Source of the DNA: Hyphomicrobiales bacterium
GTDB taxonomy: Bacteria; Pseudomonadota; Alphaproteobacteria; Rhizobiales; Xanthobacteraceae
Length of the DNA: 12,937 nt
Direction of reading: 5' to 3'
Assembly (NCBI GenBank): GCA_017304505.1
Contig: JAFKKQ010000122.1
Location: 1-12,937, forward strand
The position numbers and the translations under genes are program-made. Of this stretch, positions 6,474 through 12,937 are shown piece by piece. A model generated the notes under the pieces. The model was not told the origin of the DNA. It did not search any database and was given only the letters and a program-made list of their open reading frames with translations. Position 1 is the first letter of the stretch. Each line of letters begins with the position of its first letter.

Positions 6474-8846
6474 GTGTCCACAAGAGATTCCGAATCGACC
6501 GAGGCGATCGACGGAAAGCCCATGCAGCCGCGCAAGCTGCACAATCTGGCCTATGGCATCGAGCGCGTTGGGCTGATTCCGTTGCGCACGCCGATCGTTT
6601 CGGCCATCATCCTGATCCTTCTTTGCATTGTCGCGAGCCTTGGGATCGAGCGTCTCAAGGTCGATGATTCGCTCAGCCAGTTGTTCCGCTCCGAAACCCC
6701 CGAGTTCAAGCAATACGAGGAGGTGACCAAGCGGTTTCCGTCCGCCGAGTTCGATGTCCTTGTCGTGGTCGAGGGCAAGAACCTGATGGCGCGCGGCTCG
6801 ATCGAAAAGATGCGCGATCTCGTCACCGACCTGCAGTTGATCGATGGTGTGCGCGGCCTGATCTCGCTGTTCTCCGCCCGGCAGCCGCCGGAGGGCGGCA
6901 ACCTGCCGGCGCCGCTGTTCCCCGAGACACTGCCGACCGGCGCGGAATACCAGGCGCTGGTCAAGCGCGTGCTCAGCAACGAGATCATTCGCGGCAAGCT
7001 GATTTCGGACGACGGCACGTTGGCGCTGGTCGTGCTCTCGCTCGATCCGAAGATCGTCGGCGGAACGGGCCTCAACACCGCCGTCGGCGAAATCCGCAAG
7101 ACCATGCAGGACGACCTCGAGGGCACGGGGCTCACCGCGCAGCTCTCCGGCGTTCCGGTGATGCAGCTCGAGATCCGCAACGCCGTCGAGCGCGACCGGC
7201 TGCTCTACAACACCATCGGTTTCGTCGCCGGCTGCCTGATCGCTATCGCCTTCTTCCGCCGCGTCTCGTTCATGATTGTCGCGGCAGGGCCGCCGCTGAT
7301 CGCCATCCTGCTGTCGCTTGGCGCGCTCGGCTGGCTCAACTTCAGCCTCAACATGTTCCTCAACGTGATGACGCCGCTCATCATGGTGATCAGCTTCTCC
7401 GACAGCATGCAGCTCACGTTTGCGGCGCGCGACCGGCTGATCGCGGGGATGGACAAATATCAGGCGTTCCGCGAGGCGGTGCTGGTCGTCGGCCCCGCCT
7501 GTGTGTTGACCCACGGCACCGCGGGTATTTCGTTCATCGCGCTGCAGTTCTCCAATTCGGATCTGATCCGCACGTTCGGCGAGGCGGGCCTGCTCGCGAC
7601 CGTGGTGGCACTCTTGGCCGTCCTCTCGCTCGTCCCGCTGCTTGGCGTACTGCTGGTGCGCCGCGAGGCGGCTTTTGCCGCAAAGATCAAGGGCGCGGAT
7701 GTCGGCGTCGATTGGCTGCGCCGCTTCTGCCGCTGGATCGCGCAGCGCATGGTGAGCCATCCGGGTCTTTACAGCCTGATCGCGCTGGTGGTGGTTGCGG
7801 GGCTGGCGGGCATCTACACCAATCTGCAACCGCGTTACCGCCTTGCCGACCAGGTGCCCGACAAGCGCCAGGCGGTCGAAGCGTCGAGCCGGCTCGACGC
7901 CAAGCTCACCGGCGCCAATCCCATCGACGTGCTGATCGAATTCCCCAAGGGCGCCGATCTCTACAGCGCCGGTACGCTCGCCACTATCGCTGCGGTGCAT
8001 TCGATTGTTGAGAAGCAGGCGGGCGTTGGCAACGTCTGGTCGCTCGATTCGCTGCGGCGCTGGCTCGCCGAGAAGGCCGGCAAGGTGGATGTCGCCACGC
8101 TCAAGGAGTATGTCGACATCCTGCCGGAGCACCTGGTGCGGCGCTTCATCTCGGCGGATAAGGACGCGGTGGTGGTGTCCGGCCGCATCCCCGATGTCGA
8201 TGCCAGCGAGTTGCTGCCGGTGGTCGAAAAACTGGACAAGGCGCTCAACAGCGTGCGCGAAGCGCATCCGGGCTACCGCATATCGGTGACCGGACTTTCG
8301 GCGATCGCCGCGCGCAACTCGGCCGACATGATCGGCAAGCTGAACCACGGCCTGACGATCGAGATCGTCTTTGTCGCCGCGTTCATCGGGATCGCCTTCC
8401 GCTCGTTCGCGGTCATGCTCGTCAGCGTCTTGCCCGGCATCTTCCCGGTGGTGCTGGCGGGAACGGTGCTGTGGCTGATGGGGGAGGGGCTGCAGTTCGC
8501 CAGCGTCGTGGCGCTGACGGTATCGTTCGGACTGGGGTTAAGCGCGACGATCCACTTCCTCAACCGGCTGCGGCTCGAGGACAAGCCGGAGAACGATCCG
8601 GCCGTCGGCGTCGAGCGCGCCACCATCCTGGTCGGCCCGGCTCTGATCCTGACCTCGGTGGTGCTGGCCTGCGGGCTGGCGGTGATGGTGTTCTCGGACC
8701 TGCCGTCGCTGCGGCTGTTTGGCTGGCTCAGCGCCTTCGCCATGCTGGCGGCGCTCATCGCCGATCTTTTGATCCTGCGGCCGACGGCGATGTATCTCAA
8801 TCAGTGGGCGCGCCGGTTGCGCAAGCGTTCGGCGGTGGGGCAGTAG
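6474..8846 (+). CDS. RND/MMPL-superfamily membrane exporter (COG1033-like), substrate unknown
   Basis: Inner-membrane protein of 790 residues with the two-fold RND layout. TM1 is near 41-60, followed by a periplasmic loop to about 245. Five helices run between about 247 and 395, TM7 is near 432-450, a second loop reaches about 625, and a final five-helix bundle ends near 770. In the first bundle Asp310 (ISFSDSMQLTF) sits where HpnN-type proteins have GLGVDFG. The equivalent site of the second bundle, GLGLSATIHF, has Ser690 instead of Asp. Such proteins use the proton gradient to export lipids or hydrophobic molecules. A hopanoid-related substrate is inferred only from the neighbours, and this is not HpnN, which lies downstream. 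The GTG at 6474 follows a GGAAGGAAGG tract; an ATG at 6522 is an alternative that keeps all helices. The gene is probably monocistronic and converges on the next gene. Confidence 0.88.
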   Translation: MSTRDSESTEAIDGKPMQPRKLHNLAYGIERVGLIPLRTPIVSAIILILLCIVASLGIERLKVDDSLSQLFRSETPEFKQYEEVTKRFPSAEFDVLVVVEGKNLMARGSIEKMRDLVTDLQLIDGVRGLISLFSARQPPEGGNLPAPLFPETLPTGAEYQALVKRVLSNEIIRGKLISDDGTLALVVLSLDPKIVGGTGLNTAVGEIRKTMQDDLEGTGLTAQLSGVPVMQLEIRNAVERDRLLYNTIGFVAGCLIAIAFFRRVSFMIVAAGPPLIAILLSLGALGWLNFSLNMFLNVMTPLIMVISFSDSMQLTFAARDRLIAGMDKYQAFREAVLVVGPACVLTHGTAGISFIALQFSNSDLIRTFGEAGLLATVVALLAVLSLVPLLGVLLVRREAAFAAKIKGADVGVDWLRRFCRWIAQRMVSHPGLYSLIALVVVAGLAGIYTNLQPRYRLADQVPDKRQAVEASSRLDAKLTGANPIDVLIEFPKGADLYSAGTLATIAAVHSIVEKQAGVGNVWSLDSLRRWLAEKAGKVDVATLKEYVDILPEHLVRRFISADKDAVVVSGRIPDVDASELLPVVEKLDKALNSVREAHPGYRISVTGLSAIAARNSADMIGKLNHGLTIEIVFVAAFIGIAFRSFAVMLVSVLPGIFPVVLAGTVLWLMGEGLQFASVVALTVSFGLGLSATIHFLNRLRLEDKPENDPAVGVERATILVGPALILTSVVLACGLAVMVFSDLPSLRLFGWLSAFAMLAALIADLLILRPTAMYLNQWARRLRKRSAVGQ

Positions 8847-8871
8847 GCCGTCGCCGCGGCGGCTCGCATGA

Positions 8872-8896
8872 CATGCCCGCGACAAGCGCGGGCATG
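8872..8896. terminator. Hairpin between convergent genes, possible bidirectional terminator
   Basis: catgcccgcg (8872-8881) and cgcgggcatg (8887-8896) form a perfect 10-bp GC-rich stem with a five-base loop. It lies 25 bp after the exporter stop and 42 bp before the stop of the reverse-strand gene. Both the position and the stem strength suit termination in both directions. The sequence also resembles short dispersed palindromes with CATGCCCG cores that are common in rhizobial genomes. There is no poly-T tail. Confidence 0.55.
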
Positions 8897-8938
8897 AAGT
8901 GCCGTAAAGGCTCCAGCCCCGGCATGCGCCGACGGCGG

Positions 8939-9439
8939 TCAGCGGCCCTTGCGGGAGAGCGAGATCGCGACCTCGGAGATCTCGCTGCCCGGCGACCGGA
9001 TCAAGACCTCCTGGCGGTTGCCGCGTGTCGTCAGCGATAGCGTCGCGTTGAAGCCGACGCTCGACACCTTGGCATCGATATGGTTCGCCGCTGCGCGGCC
9101 GCCGAGCTGGCCGTAGACTTGGCGGCTGGCCTCATTCCAGGATCCCTGGATGACCCCGCGGTCGTAGGAGATGTCGCTTTGCAGTTCGACCTTGTAGCTG
9201 TCGCTGGCGCAGCGCAGCGACAGCGACAGCGTGTTGCCCGGAGCCCCGACCACGTAATGGCCGCGGCAGCGGATCCGCTCCCGCGAGCCGTTCTGGACGG
9301 TGATGGTGCCGTTTCCGGCCCAGTTGCCGGCGAACTGGGCAAACGGCCCATCGGCTGCTTGCGAAATGTCGGCCGTGCAGGCCATCAGGCCGAGCACGGC
9401 GGCAAACGTTACAAATCGACCTGTTTTCGCTGCGTTCAT
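8939..9439 (-). CDS. Small exported protein of unknown function, beta-rich, possible lipoprotein
   Basis: Protein of 166 residues that I do not recognise by a characterised function. The N-terminus MNAAKTGRFVTFAAVLGLMAC is a signal peptide. It could be processed after SQA (Ala28) by the ordinary signal peptidase, or it could be a lipoprotein with LMAC as lipobox and Cys21 as the lipidated residue. The mature part begins PFAQFAGNWAGNGTI. It has alternating polar and hydrophobic strands, few helical stretches, and two cysteines (58 and 77, in IRCRG and LRCAS) that could pair. The G-x-W-x-G-x-G start is reminiscent of calycin or lipocalin-like barrels, an impression only. The ATG at 9439 is preferred over an upstream in-frame TTG at 9481 because it begins the signal peptide; its ribosome site is weak. 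The gene follows hpnH on the same strand after 117 bp, so the two may be co-transcribed. Confidence 0.75.
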   Translation of the reverse strand: MNAAKTGRFVTFAAVLGLMACTADISQAADGPFAQFAGNWAGNGTITVQNGSRERIRCRGHYVVGAPGNTLSLSLRCASDSYKVELQSDISYDRGVIQGSWNEASRQVYGQLGGRAAANHIDAKVSSVGFNATLSLTTRGNRQEVLIRSPGSEISEVAISLSRKGR

Positions 9440-9556
9440 GGATCGCCCAAAATCGCGGTGGTCCACGCCTGCTCCTTGCAAGTGTTCCGACCGCGCCCCT
9501 GATGATGGTGGTACCGGCCTAACGCGAGCTTACGATAGTCGTCTGACAGTTGGAAA

Positions 9557-10705
9557 CTATGCCGCCGTGGGATGCTTGCTGCGTGTGGCGTTGTTCTGCT
9601 TGATTTCGGTGAGCTTCTGCTCGACGTGCCGTGAAAAGACGTATTGCGCCGGCCGCTGGTTCTCCAGCGAGATGTCCGGAGCCATATTGCCGTCCGTCTT
9701 CACACCGCGCAGGCTGACGCCCAGGGCCTTCAACGGATGCTTGAACGTGTCCTCGACGGAGGTCGCCTCGAAGCCGCTGTGGACCATGCAGTCGGCGCAC
9801 TTCTCGTAATTGCCGACGCCGTAGGAGTCCCAATCGGTCCCTTCCATCAGCTCCTTGAAGGTCTTGGCGTAGCCTTCGCCCAGGAGATAGCAGGGCTTCT
9901 GCCAGCCGAAGACGGTGCGCGTCGGGTTGCCCCACGGCGTGCAGTGATAGGTCTGGTTGCCGGCGAGGAAATCGAGGAACAGGCCGGACTGGCTGAACGA
10001 CCAGTTCTTACCGCCCTTGCCTTTGCTGAAGATGTCGCGGAACAGTTGCTTGGTCTTGTTGCGGTTGAGGAAGTGCTGCTGGTCGGGCGCGCGCTCGTCG
10101 GCATAGCCCGGCGACACGGTGATGCCGTCCACGCCCATCGCCATCACGTCGTCGAAGAACTTTGCCATCCGCTCGGGATTGGCGTTGTTGAACAGCGTGC
10201 AATTGATGTTGCAGCGGAAGCCCTTGGCCTTGGCGGCCTTGATGGCGGACACCGCACGGTCGTAGGTGCCGGTCTGGCACACCGACTTGTCGTGGTCTTC
10301 CTTGTCGCCGTCCAGGTGCACCGACCAGACGAAGTAGGGCGAAGGCTCATAGTCCTTCATGCGCTTTTCCATCAGCAGCGCATTGGTGCACAGGTAGACG
10401 AACTTGCGGCGGGCAATCATGCCCTTGACGATCTGCGGCAGCTCCTTGTGGAGCAGCGGCTCGCCGCCGGCGATCGACACCACCGGCGCGCCGCACTCGT
10501 CCACGGCCTGCAAGGCGTCTTCGACCGAGATGCGCTGGTTCAGGATCTCATCGGGATAATCGATCTTGCCGCATCCCGCGCAGGCGAGGTTGCAGCGAAA
10601 CAGCGGCTCCAGCATGAGCACCATCGGGTAGCGTTTGCGCCCCGCCAGGTGCTGACGAATGAGATAGCTGCCGACGTGAAGCTTCTGCAGAAGAGGGATG
10701 CCCAA
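9557..10705 (-). CDS. hpnH: Adenosylhopane synthase HpnH (radical SAM)
   Basis: HpnH uses S-adenosylmethionine and a 4Fe-4S cluster to add the 5'-deoxyadenosyl radical to diploptene, giving adenosylhopane, the first step to C35 bacteriohopanepolyols. The protein is 382 residues, as expected. The radical SAM motif is CNLACAGC, with Cys38, Cys42 and Cys45. GGEP, the SAM-binding motif, is at 80-83. Cys106 (YLCTN) matches the conserved cysteine reported to quench the radical intermediate in the characterised enzyme. A C-terminal Cys-rich segment (CADCMVHSG) is also present. The start is TTG at 10705: it gives MGIPLLQKLHVGSY, matching the MxIPLLQ start of homologues, and no upstream ATG fits. The weak start and poor ribosome site may lower translation. 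The gene is divergent from hpnN, and the small exported protein gene lies downstream on the same strand. Confidence 0.96.
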   Translation of the reverse strand: MGIPLLQKLHVGSYLIRQHLAGRKRYPMVLMLEPLFRCNLACAGCGKIDYPDEILNQRISVEDALQAVDECGAPVVSIAGGEPLLHKELPQIVKGMIARRKFVYLCTNALLMEKRMKDYEPSPYFVWSVHLDGDKEDHDKSVCQTGTYDRAVSAIKAAKAKGFRCNINCTLFNNANPERMAKFFDDVMAMGVDGITVSPGYADERAPDQQHFLNRNKTKQLFRDIFSKGKGGKNWSFSQSGLFLDFLAGNQTYHCTPWGNPTRTVFGWQKPCYLLGEGYAKTFKELMEGTDWDSYGVGNYEKCADCMVHSGFEATSVEDTFKHPLKALGVSLRGVKTDGNMAPDISLENQRPAQYVFSRHVEQKLTEIKQNNATRSKHPTAA

Positions 10706-10753
10706 TGCTACCGCCTATTTTTCAATGCTGTTTGGGTTTGCCGGACTGGGTGT

Positions 10754-10792
10754 GCTGAACCGGTTGGCTGAATTTGTTCGCTGAATTGGCCA
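10754..10792. repeat. Three 13-bp units each beginning GCTGAA, upstream of hpnH
   Basis: The units 10754-10766, 10767-10779 and 10780-10792 each start with GCTGAA (TTCAGC on the hpnH strand) at an exact 13-base period. Units two and three share GCTGAATT; the ends of the units differ. The array lies about 50-87 bp upstream of the hpnH start codon, where an operator, or the promoter itself, would be expected. The regularity is directly visible; the function is inferred. Confidence 0.55.
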
Positions 10793-11247
10793 TCCGCCGC
10801 TCGGGCCGGAGAATGTTCCTTGGATCGATTGCAAATCGTCGGCGAAAGCAAACCACCGCCAGGGACGACTGCAACGCGTCTATCCTGTCATATCTAGCAT
10901 TTTCGCGGGGGCGTGCAATGCCGCCTCCCGATTTTCAGGCTCATTGCGGTGTGTGCCGCCACGTTTGAGGCGGCTGGCCCCAGCGGCGGGAACCCGCAGA
11001 TGGGCGTGCCGTCACGAAATGTCGCAGATATCGACTTGGGGCGTATTGTGTGACATAGCCGCGTCAACGGCGGCTGCTCCAGTCCGGGCCTGGACCCGAA
11101 TTGTGCGGCGGTCGGGCCGTTACGGACATTTATTCTTATGTTTCAATCGCTTCGGTCCATGTCGGCGACGCCGCTCGGGTGGTCAAGGCCGCAATATGCT
11201 GTGCGCCCCACCTTCGGCCGCGACAAGGCCGCATTATGGAGCGCTTG

Positions 11248-11267
11248 CGACTCGGTGTCCCGAGTCG
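11248..11267. repeat. Perfect inverted repeat, 8-bp arms and 4-base loop
   Basis: cgactcgg (11248-11255) and ccgagtcg (11260-11267) flank the loop tgtc. The element lies about 195 bp upstream of the hpnN start. It may be a regulator-binding dyad or an RNA hairpin in the hpnN leader. Part of it (gcgNctcggtgtccc) recurs upstream of the other exporter gene at 6432-6446. Confidence 0.5.
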
Positions 11268-11462
11268 TGACCATGCGGTTGCCGTCTTTCGCCTCCAATC
11301 AACAGCCGGACGGGCGCCTGCACTCTCGCGAGGGAGCCAAGGCTCTTGCGCGTCCGGTGGGTCCGCGTGCGAGCCGGCGAGGGCGCCCGAACGTCGTTTT
11401 CATTCTGCCGTGCGGCCTCTCGTCCGAGGTCCGGGCATCCGCATCCGAAACATTCGTGTCCC

Positions 11463-12937
11463 ATGCTGGTTTCCACGGTTAAGCATATCGTTGCGCTGTG
11501 CAGCCGTTGGGCCTGGGCGGTGATCGCGCTGGCGATCCTCGTCACGTCCGGATCGGCGTATTACGCCGCCACGCATTTCGCGATCACCACCGACATCAAC
11601 AAGTTGATCGCGCCCGACCTCGGTTGGCGGCAGCGTGAGCGCGCGTATGAGAAGACGTTCCCCGGTCCGTTCAATTCCATCCTCGCGGTGGTCGATGCGC
11701 GAACGCCGGAGTTGGCCGCGGGCGCGACCGCCGTGCTGGCGAAGCGGCTCGCGGAGCAGCCCAAGTTGTTCCATGGGGTCAATCTGCTCGACGGCGATCC
11801 GTTCTTCGCCAAGAACGGATTGTTGTTTCAGTCCGAGGCGGACGTAGCCAGGACCACGGAAGGATTGGGCCGCGCCGCGCCGATCGTCGCCGCGCTGGCC
11901 GGCGATCCGACATTGCGCGGGCTGACGCGGGGGCTGTCGTTCGGCCTGCTCGGCGTGCAGTCCAAACGCATCACGCTCGACGATCTCTCGCGCGTGATGA
12001 CGATGTCCGCCGACACCATCGACCATGTGCTCACGGGCGAGCGCGGCGAATTCTCCTGGCGCACGCTGATGAGCGGGAGCGCGCCAGCGCCAAGGGAGTT
12101 GCGCCACTTCATCGATATCAGGCCGGTGCTGGACTATTCGGCCTTGCAGCCGGGCCTGGTCGCGACTGATGCCATTCGTGCCGCGGTGTCCGATCTCAAG
12201 CTGGCGTCAGACTATGGCGCGCGAGTGCGCCTTACCGGCCCGGTGGCGATGGCCGACGATGAATTCGGCACGGTGCAGGAGGGGGCGCTCGCCAACGGCG
12301 TCGCCACCCTTGTCGTGGTCCTGATCATTCTGTGGCTCGCGTTGCGGTCGGGGCGGATCATCCTTGCCGTGTTCCTCAATCTGGTGGTCGGCCTCACCGT
12401 CACCGCTGCGCTCGGTCTGATGATGGTCGGCGCGCTGAATCTGATTTCGGTGGCCTTCGCTGTGCTGTTCGTCGGCCTCGGCGTCGATTTCGGCATCCAG
12501 TTTGCCGTGCGCTATCGCGCGGAGCGCTACGAGGACGGCGATCTGAAAACGGCGCTGTCGGCCACAGCCGAAAAGATCGGTGCGCCGCTGACACTTGCCG
12601 CCGCGGCGGTCGCGGCCGGTTTCCTGTCGTTTTTTCCGACCGACTACAAAGGCGTGTCGGAGTTGGGCCAGATCGCGGGCGTCGGTATGCTGATCGCCTA
12701 TCTGACCAGTGTGACGGTACTGCCGGCGCTGTTGACGCTGCTCAGGCCGCCGGGCGAGCCCGAGCCGATCGGTTATCGGGTGCTTGCGCCGGTCGATCGC
12801 TTTCTCGAACGCCATCGCATCGCGGTGATCGGGGGCACTGCGCTTGTCGCGATCGCCGGTCTGCCGCTGCTTTATTATCTCACGTTCGATTTCAATCCGA
12901 TCAACCTGCGGAGCCCGAAGGTGGAGTCGGTCGCGAC
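11463..12937 (+). CDS. hpnN: Hopanoid-associated RND transporter HpnN, 3'-truncated by the window edge
   Basis: HpnN is an RND-superfamily inner-membrane transporter that in Rhodopseudomonas is needed to move hopanoids to the outer membrane. Only the first 491 residues are visible, rather more than half of a protein usually near 860-890. TM1 is at about 16-36. The first periplasmic domain runs from about 37 to 275 and begins HFAITTDINKLIAPDL, a typical HpnN opening. Five helices follow at about 277-297, 300-322, 325-347, 376-392 and 404-426, and TM7 is at about 453-471. The proton-relay motif GLGVDFG is at 338-344, with Asp342 intact. The ATG at 11463 was chosen because it gives the expected short cytoplasmic N-terminus; no clear Shine-Dalgarno sequence precedes it. 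The frame is open to the window end. The gene is divergent from hpnH across 757 bp. Confidence 0.94.
   Translation, partial: MLVSTVKHIVALCSRWAWAVIALAILVTSGSAYYAATHFAITTDINKLIAPDLGWRQRERAYEKTFPGPFNSILAVVDARTPELAAGATAVLAKRLAEQPKLFHGVNLLDGDPFFAKNGLLFQSEADVARTTEGLGRAAPIVAALAGDPTLRGLTRGLSFGLLGVQSKRITLDDLSRVMTMSADTIDHVLTGERGEFSWRTLMSGSAPAPRELRHFIDIRPVLDYSALQPGLVATDAIRAAVSDLKLASDYGARVRLTGPVAMADDEFGTVQEGALANGVATLVVVLIILWLALRSGRIILAVFLNLVVGLTVTAALGLMMVGALNLISVAFAVLFVGLGVDFGIQFAVRYRAERYEDGDLKTALSATAEKIGAPLTLAAAAVAAGFLSFFPTDYKGVSELGQIAGVGMLIAYLTSVTVLPALLTLLRPPGEPEPIGYRVLAPVDRFLERHRIAVIGGTALVAIAGLPLLYYLTFDFNPINLRSPKVESVA

Larger units (their letters stand above)
10706..11462. other. 757-bp gene-free divergent region between hpnH and hpnN
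   Basis: No credible gene was found on either strand. Short open frames here (for example 10944-11270 and 11138-11482) have no recognisable domain, no good ribosome site, and run into hpnN out of frame. The region must hold the promoters of both hpnH and hpnN, but no confident -35/-10 pair is visible. It does hold a three-unit 13-bp repeat near hpnH, an imperfect 15-bp direct repeat (11184-11198 and 11224-11238), an 8-bp-arm hairpin at 11248-11267 and smaller stems near 10955-10997. A relatively AT-rich patch at about 11126-11145 could be promoter DNA. A small RNA or a decayed gene cannot be excluded. Confidence 0.6.

Noticed and set aside
6327..8348. 673-residue reverse open frame opposite the exporter gene
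   Set aside because: Composition rich in Asp, Arg, His and Gln is the mirror of a hydrophobic membrane protein; no domain is visible, and the forward protein has convincing topology.
9644..10771. 375-residue forward open frame opposite hpnH
   Set aside because: It is the antisense of an unmistakable radical SAM gene.
10986..11010. GGAAC about 17 bases before GTC on the forward strand as an EcfG promoter for hpnN
   Set aside because: The -10 block does not match GTT, the GGAAC lies in a small palindrome, and it is over 450 bp from hpnN.
11138..11482. 114-residue forward open frame before hpnN
   Set aside because: No domain, no good ribosome site, it overlaps hpnN out of frame, and its composition looks non-coding.
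11400..12107. 235-residue reverse open frame opposite the start of hpnN
   Set aside because: Antisense shadow; hpnN on the forward strand matches its family throughout.

Overview
The window is GC-rich and reads as an alphaproteobacterium of the order Hyphomicrobiales (Rhizobiales), most like the Bradyrhizobium/Rhodopseudomonas/Pseudolabrys group. This rests on the protein sequences, the gene order, and the short palindromes between genes, which resemble dispersed repeats of that group. The genus cannot be fixed by reading alone. Most of the window is a hopanoid (bacterial triterpenoid) biosynthesis and transport locus.

Layout. Bases 1-4746 hold a tightly packed forward operon: hpnC (5' end cut off), hpnD, hpnE and shc/hpnF. 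Each junction overlaps (26 bp, 1 bp, 4 bp). Together these genes turn farnesyl diphosphate into squalene (HpnC, HpnD, HpnE) and cyclise it to hopene (Shc). Two palindromes at 4759-4857 close this block. Next, on the reverse strand, lies a secreted Spy/CpxP-like (LTxxQ) protein with a tandemly duplicated domain (4857-6179). A 294-bp divergent region separates it from a forward RND/MMPL-type membrane exporter (6474-8846). That gene converges, across a hairpin, on a reverse pair: hpnH (9557-10705) and then a small secreted protein of unknown function (8939-9439). HpnH is the radical SAM enzyme that adds the adenosyl unit to diploptene, the first step to C35 hopanoids. After a 757-bp gene-free divergent region the window ends inside hpnN, the hopanoid-associated RND transporter (491 residues visible).

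How it fits together. HpnCDE and Shc make the hopene core, HpnH starts side-chain extension, and HpnN is expected to move hopanoids towards the outer membrane. hpnG, the nucleosidase/phosphorylase step after HpnH, is absent from this window. The stretch between shc and hpnH instead holds a Spy-like periplasmic protein, a second RND-type exporter and a small exported protein, all plausible envelope functions. The most interesting leads are this envelope module inside the hpn locus, the half-conserved proton-relay site of the second exporter, and a set of short phased repeats and a possible EcfG (general stress) promoter in the divergent regions. No CRISPR array, tRNA, rRNA or insertion sequence was recognised.
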